64,000 nucleotides of DNA from JANNNX01 sp031398745 (GTDB lineage: Bacteria; Actinomycetota; Acidimicrobiia; Acidimicrobiales; CADCSY01), in contig JANNNX010000050.1 of the NCBI GenBank assembly GCA_031398745.1, positions 1 to 64,000 of the forward strand, in the 5' to 3' direction. Positions 35,235 to 43,314 of the stretch are shown piece by piece. A program made the translations under genes and the position numbers. Each line of letters opens with the position of its first letter. Within the stretch, counting starts at the first letter, position 1. The notes beneath the pieces were generated by a model. That model was not told the origin of the DNA. It was given only the letters and a program-made list of their open reading frames with translations, and did no database searches.

Positions 35235-35878
35235 CAGCTGTCCGCCGGCTCCCCGCCGTCGGCGCCGGCATCGGCGGGCTCGGCTGCCACGTCGCCCTCG
35301 GCCGCGTCCACCGCGTCGGCGCTGCGTCCGGCGTGACCGGCCACCACGACGTCCTCGGGATCGAGGTCGGTGGTCACGCCGGCCGGCAGCGGCAGATCGC
35401 CGACCCGGATGGCGCCGCCCACGGTGAGCTCGCTCACGTCGATGGTGAGGGCGTCGGGGATGTCGCCGGGCCGGGCCGAGATGGTGAGCGAATAGAGCGC
35501 CTGGTCGATCAGGCCGCCCTCATTGGTGATCGCACGGGATTCACCCTCGAGCACCACCGGCACCTCGACGGTGACCGTCTCGGTCCGGCTGACCAGGATG
35601 AAGTCGACGTGGGTGACGTTGCTGCGAACCGGATCGCGTTGTAGCGACTTCACCAGGGTCAGGCGCTGCTCGCCCTCGATGTCGATGTTGATCAGGGCAT
35701 TGGCGCCGGCGTCGGTGGTGAGGACGGCTCGCAGCTCCCGCCGGTCGACCACCACGTGCACGGGCTCGGAGCCGCGGCCGTAGATGACGGCCGGCAGCTT
35801 GCCCTCGGCTCGCAGCCGCCGGGCGGCGCGGGTGCCCGAAGGCGAACGGGACTCGGTGCGAAGGGTCAGCTCAGCCAT
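35234..35878 (-). CDS. rplY: 50S ribosomal protein L25, general stress protein Ctc form
   Basis: This 214-residue protein has the L25 5S-rRNA-binding domain (about 1-92: GTRAARRLRAEGKLPAVIYG, then VVDRRELRAVL) and the C-terminal TL5/Ctc beta domain (about 95-185: VEVPVVLEGES, PGDIPDALTIDVSEL). An acidic Ala/Asp/Glu tail follows. It binds 5S rRNA in the large subunit. ATG 35878 fits the family start; the longer open frame to 36895 runs antisense through the esterase and is rejected. Confidence 0.95.
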   Translation of the reverse strand: MAELTLRTESRSPSGTRAARRLRAEGKLPAVIYGRGSEPVHVVVDRRELRAVLTTDAGANALINIDIEGEQRLTLVKSLQRDPVRSNVTHVDFILVSRTETVTVEVPVVLEGESRAITNEGGLIDQALYSLTISARPGDIPDALTIDVSELTVGGAIRVGDLPLPAGVTTDLDPEDVVVAGHAGRSADAVDAAEGDVAAEPADAGADGGEPADS

Positions 35879-36673
35879 GGCGCGCTCGATCGATACGGGG
35901 GACTCCGGAAGGCCGACCAGTGTAGGGCGCCTCGCGGCGGCGGTACGAAGCCACGTCGCCCACCCCCGCCCGGCGCCGCCGCTCCCGTCGGTATCGTCTC
36001 CGCCTCCGGCACGCGGGGGGCCGACCTCTGCGTCTGCCTGCACGGCTACGGCAACGACCACCGCCAGATGCTCGAGCAGGTGCGGATGGCCGACGTGGTA
36101 GCCGAGACGGTGGCCGAGGGCAGGGCCCGCCCCTTCGGCTTGGTCGCGGTGGACGGCGGCAGGCTCTGGTGGCACCCGCGAGCCGACGGCCAGGATCCGT
36201 TGGCCATGGTGCTCACCGAGCTGCTCCCCCTGTGCGCCGACCACGGCCTCGGCACCGACGGGCGGGCCGTGGGGGTGATGGGGTGGTCGATGGGCGGCTA
36301 CGGCGCGCTCCTGGCGGCCGAGACCGACCCCGATCGCTTCGTCGCCGCGGTCGCCGTCAGTCCGGCGATCGTCTCCCAGCTCGACCGGGCCGTGGGCAAC
36401 GCCTTCGACGGACCCGAGGACTTCGCCGCCCACGACGTGTTCGCCGGCGCCGGGCGCCTGGCCGACACCGCGGTGCGCATCGACTGCGGCCAGCGAGACC
36501 CGTACTACGACGACGCCCGGGCGTTCGCGGCCCGGCTCGCCGTGGCCCCGGCGACCGACTTCTCCGTCGGCTGCCACGACGTCGGCTACTGGCGCCGGGT
36601 GGCCCCCGCCGAGGTCGAGCTGCTCAGTGCCGCTTTCGTCGACCACGGGTCGGGAGCGGCCGGGGGCCCCTAG
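35756..36673 (+). CDS. Alpha/beta-hydrolase-fold esterase; start unresolved
   Basis: Homology-like sequence runs from about 36005: VCLHGYGND (oxyanion loop), VGVMGWSMGGYGALLAA with the nucleophile Ser in GWSMG, CGQRDPYYDDARAFA (acid) and a C-terminal GCHDVGYWRR (His). This is an esterase-D/S-formylglutathione-hydrolase-like fold of about 220 residues. The only ATG, GTG or TTG in frame upstream of the HG loop is the GTG at 35756, which lies inside rplY on the other strand. The first ATG after it (36068) would remove the oxyanion loop. So either a rare start is used or a base is wrong. It ends 4 bases inside the convergent prsA. Confidence 0.72.
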   Translation: MHGLGAAAVDDGRQLALGSQPPGGAGARRRTGLGAKGQLSHGALDRYGGLRKADQCRAPRGGGTKPRRPPPPGAAAPVGIVSASGTRGADLCVCLHGYGNDHRQMLEQVRMADVVAETVAEGRARPFGLVAVDGGRLWWHPRADGQDPLAMVLTELLPLCADHGLGTDGRAVGVMGWSMGGYGALLAAETDPDRFVAAVAVSPAIVSQLDRAVGNAFDGPEDFAAHDVFAGAGRLADTAVRIDCGQRDPYYDDARAFAARLAVAPATDFSVGCHDVGYWRRVAPAEVELLSAAFVDHGSGAAGGP

Positions 36674-37653
36674 AGCTGGTTGTCGCCCCCGAAGAGCTCG
36701 GAGACCGAGGTGTCCTCGAACACCGCGTCGATGGCGTCGGCGATGAGGCCGGCGACCGAGAGGACCCGGAGCTTGTCGAACTGCTTCTCGGTCGGAAGCG
36801 GCAGGGTGTCGGTGACCACGATGCGGTCGAGCACCGAGTTCTTCAGGCGATCGATGGCCGGCTCGGAGAACACCGCGTGGGTGGCGACCGCCCACACCGC
36901 CTCGGCTCCGTGGGCCTTGAGCTGCTCGGCCGCCGCGCAGATGGTGCCGGCGGTGTCGATCATGTCGTCGATGAGGATGCAGCTCCGGCCGTCGACCTCG
37001 CCCACCACGTCACGGGCCTCGACCTGGTTGGCCATCCCCTTGGGGCGCCGCTTGTGCACGATGGCCAGGTCGGCGTTGAGGTGCTGGGCGAAGCGCTCGG
37101 CCACCTTCACCCGACCGGCGTCGGGAGCGACCACCACCGCGTCGTCACCGGCGTGGGCCTGCACGTGCTCCACCAGCACGGGCATAGCCGTGAGGTGGTC
37201 GACCGGACCATCGAAGAACCCCTGGATCTGGCCCGAGTGGAGGTCGACGCTGACCACCCGGTCGGCCCCCGCAGCCGACAGCAGGTCGGCCACCAGCTTG
37301 GCCGTGATCGGCTCGCGGCCCTCGGCCTTGCGGTCCTGGCGGGAGTAGCCGTAGTACGGGCAGACGGCGGTGATGCGCTTGGCCGACGCCCGCTTGGCGG
37401 CGTCGATCATGATCAGCTGCTCCATCAGCGAGTCGTTGACCGACCGACCGCCGATGGTCGAGTGGGTCTGCATGATGAAGACGTCGGCGCCCCGCACCGA
37501 GTCGCCGAAGCGGCAGCGGATCTCGGAGTTGGCGAAGTCGACGAGGTTCGTCTCGCCCAGCGAGATCCCGAGGTGGGCGGCGACCTCCTCGGCCAGTGCC
37601 GGGTGGGTGCGCCCGGTGAGGAGCTGCAGCGTCTTCTTGCTCACCAGCTCCAT
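36670..37653 (-). CDS. prsA: Ribose-phosphate pyrophosphokinase (PRPP synthase)
   Basis: This 327-residue enzyme makes PRPP from ribose 5-phosphate and ATP for nucleotide, His and Trp synthesis. Motifs: FANSEIRCRFGDSVRG, MIDAAKRASAKRITAVCPYYGYSRQDRK cut by the usual flexible loop, SVDLHSGQIQGFF (metal-binding DLH), VVVAPDAGRVKVAE, and the PRPP-binding loop ILIDDMIDTAGT. All class I residues are present. It follows glmU by 9 bp and is co-transcribed with it, the usual glmU-prs pairing. Confidence 0.96.
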   Translation of the reverse strand: MELVSKKTLQLLTGRTHPALAEEVAAHLGISLGETNLVDFANSEIRCRFGDSVRGADVFIMQTHSTIGGRSVNDSLMEQLIMIDAAKRASAKRITAVCPYYGYSRQDRKAEGREPITAKLVADLLSAAGADRVVSVDLHSGQIQGFFDGPVDHLTAMPVLVEHVQAHAGDDAVVVAPDAGRVKVAERFAQHLNADLAIVHKRRPKGMANQVEARDVVGEVDGRSCILIDDMIDTAGTICAAAEQLKAHGAEAVWAVATHAVFSEPAIDRLKNSVLDRIVVTDTLPLPTEKQFDKLRVLSVAGLIADAIDAVFEDTSVSELFGGDNQL

Positions 37654-37662
37654 GCCGAGCCC

Positions 37663-38796
37663 CTACCGGTCGTCGTCCGGCCCGGGAGCATACGAGCCCG
37701 CGGTCCGGGGGTCGCCGGTCGCGGGTCCGGTACGGATCTCGTCGGGTTCGACCCTCGACCCACCCGGAAGGTCGACGTAGGGCCCGACCACTGCCCGGCT
37801 CCCGATCTCGGCGTGGACGCCGACCGAGTGACGGACGACCGCCCCGGGCCCGACCCGGCAGTCGATCAACTCGCAAGCCGGTCCCACGGTGGCGCCCCGG
37901 CCCACGGTGGTTCGTCCGGCCAGCACCGTGCCCGGCAGGAGGCTGACGCCCGGGGCCAGCTCGACGGTGACATCCACGTAGGTGGTGGCCGGGTCGGCCA
38001 TGCGCACGCCGGCTCGCATCCAACGGTCGTTTATCCGGCGCCGCAACTCGGCCTCGGCGCCGGCCAGCTGCACCGGGTCGTTGACCCCGGCCGCCTCCGC
38101 CGGGTCGGCCGCCACCAGCGCTTCGACCCGGTGACCGGCGGCCGCCAGGACGCCCACCACGTCGGTCAGGTAGTACTCCCCCTGGGCGTTGGTCGGACTG
38201 GTCCGACGCAGGGCGGGGGCCAGCAAGCTGCGCCGGAAGCAGTACACCGAGGTTCCGACCTCGTCGAGGAGGAGCTGGTCGGGGCGGGCGTCACGCTGCT
38301 CCACGATGCCCACCACCCGGTCGTCACTGGCTCGCAGCACCCGCCCGTACCCCGTGGGGTCCTCGAGCCGGGCGGTGAGCAGCGTGGCCGCGGCGGCCGT
38401 CTCCCGGTGGCGGGCGATCAGCCCGGCCAGCGTGTCGGCACTCAGGAGGGGCGAGTCGCCCGGGACCACGAGCACGTCGCCCTCATCGAGGTCGTCGTCG
38501 TCGAGCGGGCCGAGTCCCACCAGGGTGGCGTGGCCGGTACCCCGGCGAGTGGCCTGCTCGGCGAAGCGCAGGTCGAGGCCGTCGGGGGCGCCCTCCAGCA
38601 CGCTCTTGGTCACCAGGGCCGACTCGTGGCCGACCACCACCACCACCGGCCGGGCCCGCAACGGCGCCACCGCGTGCAGAACGTGCAACACCATGGCCCG
38701 GCCACACAGGGGGTGCAGCGGCTTGGGCACCGCCGAGGCCATGCGGGTGCCGGCACCGGCGGCCAGGACGACCGTGGCCAGCGGTCGATCGGGCAT
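37663..38796 (-). CDS. glmU: GlmU uridylyltransferase domain with truncated left-handed beta helix
   Basis: The first 230 residues are a complete GlcNAc-1-phosphate uridylyltransferase: LAAGAGTRMASAVPKPLHPL, QATRRGTGHA, VVPGDSPLLS (metal Asp) and GEYYLTDVV. The following beta helix begins (VTVELAPGVSLLPG, VGRGATVGPACEL) but stops after VGPYVDLPGG, at 377 residues instead of about 450-490. The acetyltransferase active site (the Arg, Lys, His and Asn of the later coils) is absent, and the next gene begins 9 bp on, so no frameshifted remainder fits. It should make UDP-GlcNAc only if GlcNAc-1-P comes from elsewhere. A TACCCT box lies 6 bases before the ATG. Confidence 0.88.
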   Translation of the reverse strand: MPDRPLATVVLAAGAGTRMASAVPKPLHPLCGRAMVLHVLHAVAPLRARPVVVVVGHESALVTKSVLEGAPDGLDLRFAEQATRRGTGHATLVGLGPLDDDDLDEGDVLVVPGDSPLLSADTLAGLIARHRETAAAATLLTARLEDPTGYGRVLRASDDRVVGIVEQRDARPDQLLLDEVGTSVYCFRRSLLAPALRRTSPTNAQGEYYLTDVVGVLAAAGHRVEALVAADPAEAAGVNDPVQLAGAEAELRRRINDRWMRAGVRMADPATTYVDVTVELAPGVSLLPGTVLAGRTTVGRGATVGPACELIDCRVGPGAVVRHSVGVHAEIGSRAVVGPYVDLPGGSRVEPDEIRTGPATGDPRTAGSYAPGPDDDR

Positions 38797-38802
38797 GGTC
38801 GG

Positions 38803-38808
38803 AGGGTA
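38803..38808 (-). promoter_or_regulatory. Candidate -10 box for leaderless glmU-prsA mRNA
   Basis: On the minus strand TACCCT ends 6 bases before the ATG at 38796, in the 34-bp gap after the SGNH lipoprotein gene. There is no ribosome binding site. Confidence 0.5.
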
Positions 38809-38830
38809 CCGTCCGGCCCGGTGACCCGAG

Positions 38831-39619
38831 CTAGGGCTCGACCGTGGTCGTGGCGCGGTCGAGACCGTTGGCCACGGCCACCGCGGTGGGGATGTCGGCC
38901 GCCAGCACCACGTCGGCCAGGACCCGGTGGCCCTCGTCGTTCAGGTGGATGCCGTCGCCCGAGTCGTAGTAGTCATCGATGCTCCCGTCGAAGGCCGCGA
39001 CCCCGCTCCAGAAGTCGAGGGCCCGGTCACCGAAGGTCGACACCACCAGGTCCTTGAGAGCCAGCAGGGCCTGGCGCCCGGTGGCATCGAGGGCACGGGG
39101 CTGGGGGGTGCTGATCCAGACCGGCACGCCCGCCTCGGAGGCGGCATCGAACACGGTCTGGAGGTTGCGGAGGGACTCGTCCGGTGAGTATCCGTCGGCG
39201 GTGTCGTTGGTGGGCAGGTTGACGATCACGGCGTCGGGGCTCAGGGCCAGCGCGGCGGTGATGTTGTGCTCGGGGTCGACCGCCCCCCGGCCGCCGGTGG
39301 ACGTGCCGGTGGGCAGGACCGCGGCGGTGGTGATGCCCTCGACGGCCAGGTTGACCACCTCGTTGGCCGGCTCCTGCTGGACCAGGGAGGCCCGGTAGCG
39401 ACGGACCCAGGCGTTGAAGGGATCGGTGGCCCCCTCGCCCAGCGCGGTCGACGATCCCAACACCACCACCGTGACCGGACCGGTGGAGGAGAAGGTCGAC
39501 GTCGAGGTCGTCTCCTCGGGCGGGTCGCCGGTGGTGGCGGGCTCGACCGCCGCGCCGCCGCAGGCTGCGGCGAGCACGCCGAGCAGGAAGATCAGGGCGA
39601 CGACGCGTCGGCGGCACAT
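38831..39619 (-). CDS. SGNH/GDSL-hydrolase lipoprotein
   Basis: The 262-residue precursor has a signal peptide with lipobox LAAAC (Cys20), a Thr/Ser/Glu linker, then an SGNH hydrolase. VVLGSSTALGEG carries the nucleophile (Ser57), VNLPTNDTADGY is the block III Asn, and DGIHLNDEGH is the Asp/His pair. It is an exported esterase or deacetylase tethered to the membrane; the substrate could be a cell-wall or polysaccharide acyl group. It lies 29 bp after the large membrane protein gene, so both may form one unit. Confidence 0.85.
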   Translation of the reverse strand: MCRRRVVALIFLLGVLAAACGGAAVEPATTGDPPEETTSTSTFSSTGPVTVVVLGSSTALGEGATDPFNAWVRRYRASLVQQEPANEVVNLAVEGITTAAVLPTGTSTGGRGAVDPEHNITAALALSPDAVIVNLPTNDTADGYSPDESLRNLQTVFDAASEAGVPVWISTPQPRALDATGRQALLALKDLVVSTFGDRALDFWSGVAAFDGSIDDYYDSGDGIHLNDEGHRVLADVVLAADIPTAVAVANGLDRATTTVEP

Positions 39620-39648
39620 GGCGCCCTTGATTAGCAGATGGTCCCCGC

Positions 39649-41640
39649 TCAGAACTCCTCGTAGACCAGGTCCGGCGACTCCGGCGCGGCTTGGGCCAGG
39701 GCTCGGGCCCCGAGCGCGTCGACCGCGGCCTCGCCCTGGGCCGTCACCAGCGCCGCCCGCCGGGGTCGCAGATCCCAGAACTGCAGGCTGCCGTCCGGGC
39801 TGGTGCTCGGCTCCTGGGCCAGCTCGGCCGAGATCTGCCCGGTGATCTCGGGCCCGGGCCCGGCGGCCGTCCGGAGCCGGGACGGGGTTTCGACGTAGCC
39901 AGCCAGGTTGACCCACAGTCCCTCGAACCCGATGGCGGCGTAGGCGTCGAGCTGCTCGGCCAGCGGTCGATCGCGGTAGTAGAGCTGCCACTCGGGATGC
40001 CGGAGGCGGGTGTCACCGAAGCTCCAACGCAGCTCGGGCGCGTGCAGGTACCCCCGCACCCCGTCATAGGGCCCCTGGTGGCCGATCTGGCCGGCTTCGG
40101 GGAAGAAGACGTAGGGCAGCTGGTACACCATCGCCCCCGGGCCCAGCGTGTCGGCGATCTCGTCCATGAAGACGTCGTCGCTGGCCCACTGGGCCTTCTG
40201 CTCGGCGTAGCGGGGAACGTTGCGGGCGCTCGTCTGGTCGAGCACGCCGAGGACCGTCACGCCGGCCAGGACGAGGCCGAGGACGGCTCGGGGGACGCCA
40301 CGGGCCCGTAGCCAGCGCCCCGCCCGCTGGGCGCCGAGCCCGGCCGCCACCAGCGCCACCAGCCCGATGAAGATCGACAGCCGGTTCCACGACCGGAACT
40401 GGCGCAGGCCGACGCCGGCCAGCAGCAACGAGATCCCCGAGATGGTCCCGACCAGGATGGCCAGGAGGGCGAGCACCCCCATGCGGCCGAGCAATGCGCC
40501 GTCGGGGTCGTCGGGGTCGAGCAGGCCACCCGGTCGACGCCGACCGATCAGCCGGGCCATCGAGCCCGCCACCAGGCCGACCAGACCCACGGCGCCGACG
40601 ATGCCGAGCTGCTGACCCCGCTCCGAGCGCACCCTCGACGCCTTCTGGCTCTCCCGCTGGATGGCGGCCAGCGCCGGGATCCGGTGGGCCTTGATGGGGA
40701 GCAGCAGCTGGCTGAGCTTCAGGCCGTCGACCTCGGTCTCGGCCGCGAACCGGGCGATGAGGTTGGTGCTCCCGCCATGGTCGGCCCAGTAGACGAACGA
40801 GGGCACCAGGTGGGCGACGAACACCACCCCGATGACCGCCACCGCCACCGCCCCGGAGACGACCGAACGCACCCCGCGCCGGGCCAGGAGGTCGGCGGCC
40901 ACCACTCCCCCCAGCAGCACCACCGTGAACACCGCGTAGTAGGCACCGGTCGAAGCCAGCCCGGCGCACACCAGCAGCCAGGCGAGCGAGGCCCGGGACC
41001 GGAGCCGGAGGCGCCAGCCGCCCGACGGGCTGGGGCCGGTGAACGGCGGATCGTCTCCCACGACCCGGAGCACGAGCAGGACCGCCAGGGGAACGAGGTA
41101 GTAGCCCGACAGGAGCAGGTGCGAGGTGCCCCGAGCCTGGTGGTAGGGCAGGAAGGTGTAGAGGATGGCGACCGCGGCGGCCACGGGCGCGCCGAGCCGG
41201 AGGCGACGAGCCACCAGGAAGGCGACCACCGCCACCGCCGGGTAGGTGAGCAGGTAGTAGAGGTTCACCGCCTCGACGGCGTTGCCGGTGGCCTGGCCGA
41301 GCCCCCACAGGATGCCGAGTTGGAGGTGGTCGTTGCCGCTGGGCACGTCGTAGAGCTGCTGGCCGTGGGGCGCGCCGAGCGAGGGGTTGGTGAGGTAGGT
41401 GTCGTGCTGGAGGAGACCCTGCACGAGCATGAGGTAGAAGGGGCCATCGGCCGGGTAGACCTCGGTCGAGCGCTCGTCGGGACCGAACGAGAACGGCACC
41501 GAGAGGTCGGCCCGCCACAGCTGGAGGACCAGCGTCACCCCGATCGAGGCCACCACCGCCACCGCCAGGCACTGCCAGAGGGTGCCCGGCAGACGGCGGC
41601 GGCGACGCGACGCGACCCCCGGTTCCTGCTCCTCCCCCAT
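39649..41640 (-). CDS. Polytopic membrane protein, probable GT-C-like glycosyltransferase
   Basis: The 663-residue protein has one helix after a basic N-terminus, a long first outer loop, about ten more helices up to residue 470, and a soluble C-terminal domain (about 480-663). The first loop reads YPADGPFYLMLVQGL and TNPSLGAPHGQQLYDVP, a motif I recall from large bacterial membrane proteins near polysaccharide genes; the Asp there could be the GT-C base. The ATG at 41640 starts just before the first helix, and a TACCGT box lies 9 bases upstream. The role is inferred from topology. Confidence 0.72.
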   Translation of the reverse strand: MGEEQEPGVASRRRRRLPGTLWQCLAVAVVASIGVTLVLQLWRADLSVPFSFGPDERSTEVYPADGPFYLMLVQGLLQHDTYLTNPSLGAPHGQQLYDVPSGNDHLQLGILWGLGQATGNAVEAVNLYYLLTYPAVAVVAFLVARRLRLGAPVAAAVAILYTFLPYHQARGTSHLLLSGYYLVPLAVLLVLRVVGDDPPFTGPSPSGGWRLRLRSRASLAWLLVCAGLASTGAYYAVFTVVLLGGVVAADLLARRGVRSVVSGAVAVAVIGVVFVAHLVPSFVYWADHGGSTNLIARFAAETEVDGLKLSQLLLPIKAHRIPALAAIQRESQKASRVRSERGQQLGIVGAVGLVGLVAGSMARLIGRRRPGGLLDPDDPDGALLGRMGVLALLAILVGTISGISLLLAGVGLRQFRSWNRLSIFIGLVALVAAGLGAQRAGRWLRARGVPRAVLGLVLAGVTVLGVLDQTSARNVPRYAEQKAQWASDDVFMDEIADTLGPGAMVYQLPYVFFPEAGQIGHQGPYDGVRGYLHAPELRWSFGDTRLRHPEWQLYYRDRPLAEQLDAYAAIGFEGLWVNLAGYVETPSRLRTAAGPGPEITGQISAELAQEPSTSPDGSLQFWDLRPRRAALVTAQGEAAVDALGARALAQAAPESPDLVYEEF

Positions 41641-41701
41641 GGCGTCAGGACGGTAGCCCGGGCCGGCTTGCACTCCGAGCCCCGGAAGCGCCGTGGGCTT
41701 G

Positions 41702-43273
41702 CTAGTCGACCCGCAACCCCCAGAAGCTCGGCTGGCCGTCGCCCGAGAACCAGCGGAAGTCACCGGTCACCGAGGTGTCGTAGACGGCCACCCGATCGCT
41801 CACCGCGGCGGTGATCATGAACGCCTGGTCGACGATGCGGGCCGCCATCTGGCGCTCGACCGCGGCTCGGGCCTCGGGGTCGACCAGCGTGTTGGCCTGC
41901 GCGTCGAGGGCGGCCAGCTCGGCGTCCTCGACCTTGAAGCCGTTGATCAGGCCGTCGGGGTCGAACAGAGCCCCGTAGAGCACCGTCGCCTCTCCGTTGG
42001 CAAAGGGGAGGGTGGCGGCCCAGATCTCGTAGTCGCCGGTGCCCGGCGCGGCGATGTACTGGCTGGAGTCGATCGCCACCAGCTCCATCTCGATGCCCAC
42101 CTCGGCCAGGAAGCCCTGCATGGCGGTGATGAAGTCCTGGATCGGGGGAATGGTCGGCGCACTGACGCGGAAGCCGTCGGCGTAGCCGGCCTCGGCCAGG
42201 AGGTCCTTGGCCTTTTCCACGTCGTAGTCGAAGGCGTCGTCAAGCGTCTCGTCGTAGGCCAGGGACTGCTCGCTGAAGGGCTGGGAGGTGGCGGTGCCCA
42301 GGCCGGCCAGCAGGGTCTCGACGAAGAGCTCGCGGTCGATGGCGTAGGACATCGCCTGGCGCACCCGGGGGTCGCCGAGGGCGGCGACCTTGGTGCCCTC
42401 CCGGTCGAGGATGACGATGGCGTTGGTCACTTCGGGCGTCGAGGTGAGCTCGAACCGCTCCTCGTCGGCCAGGTCGACGGCGATGGCCGAGTCGACCACC
42501 GTCAGGTCGATCTCCCCGGCCAGCAGGGCGTTCTGGCGGGCCGAGCCGTCGGTCATGGTGTTCAGCTCGATCGTCTCCACCCCTTGGACCTCGGGAGCCC
42601 AGTAGTCGGGGCTGGCCTGGTAGACGATGACCGCGCCGACGTTCGACGCGCCGGCGTCGTAACGGTAGGGACCACTGCCCACCGGGTTGCGATCGAGCTC
42701 GGGGTCGTCCAGCGACGAGGGCGCCATGATCAGGCCGGCAGCTCCGGCCAGACCGTTGAGGAAGGTCGAGGACGGGCCGGTGAGATGGATGTCGAGGTGG
42801 GTGGCGTCCACCACGTCGACGCTCTCGATGTCGCCGAAGGCGGCGATCTGGGTGGTGCCGGTGGCATAGAGGTCTCGACCCCGCTCGAGGTTGGCCTTGA
42901 CCGCCTCGGCGTCGAGGTCGCTGCCGTCGGAGAACTGGACGTCGTCTCGGAGGGTGAGCGACACGTCGGTGCCCTCCACCGTCCACTCCGTGGCCACCCA
43001 GGGCTCGATGGTGCCGCCTTCGGCCGGGAGCACCAGGGCGTCGAAAACCGGACGCAGGAACGGCATGGCCGTCGCCGCGTTGCCGGACATGGTGTCGAAC
43101 CCCGGGAAGTCGAAGTCGACCGCCTGGCGGAGGGTCCCGCTCGGCCCCCCTTGCTCGGTGGAGCCGGTACCTCCCTCCTGCTCGTCGGCGGTGCTCCCGC
43201 CCGACGAGCACGACGCGACCACCAGGCCGATCGCCACTACGGCCACCACGAGCACAGACGATGGACGACGCAT
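41702..43273 (-). CDS. ABC transporter substrate-binding lipoprotein, family 5, orphan
   Basis: The 523-residue precursor has lipobox VVASC (Cys22), a Gly/Ser/Glu linker, and a family-5 binding fold: GTLRQAVDFDFPG, PFLRPVFDALVLP, LTLRDDVQFSDGS and RQAMSYAIDRELF. It is clearly paralogous to the protein at 23496-25040 (same DVEKAKDLLAEAGYADGF-type segment). No permease or ATPase genes are near. It lies 41 bp after the Rieske oxygenase gene on the same strand, suggesting that the protein captures the oxygenase substrate or a related compound. Confidence 0.86.
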   Translation of the reverse strand: MRRPSSVLVVAVVAIGLVVASCSSGGSTADEQEGGTGSTEQGGPSGTLRQAVDFDFPGFDTMSGNAATAMPFLRPVFDALVLPAEGGTIEPWVATEWTVEGTDVSLTLRDDVQFSDGSDLDAEAVKANLERGRDLYATGTTQIAAFGDIESVDVVDATHLDIHLTGPSSTFLNGLAGAAGLIMAPSSLDDPELDRNPVGSGPYRYDAGASNVGAVIVYQASPDYWAPEVQGVETIELNTMTDGSARQNALLAGEIDLTVVDSAIAVDLADEERFELTSTPEVTNAIVILDREGTKVAALGDPRVRQAMSYAIDRELFVETLLAGLGTATSQPFSEQSLAYDETLDDAFDYDVEKAKDLLAEAGYADGFRVSAPTIPPIQDFITAMQGFLAEVGIEMELVAIDSSQYIAAPGTGDYEIWAATLPFANGEATVLYGALFDPDGLINGFKVEDAELAALDAQANTLVDPEARAAVERQMAARIVDQAFMITAAVSDRVAVYDTSVTGDFRWFSGDGQPSFWGLRVD

Positions 43274-43314
43274 TCCCTAGACCCCCCGGTTTCTGGTGTG
43301 TGTGTGCTCTGGCG

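Noticed and set aside
36169..39057. 962-aa open frame on the plus strand
   Set aside because: It crosses the esterase, prsA, glmU and SGNH genes in antisense or wrong frame, and no domain is visible.
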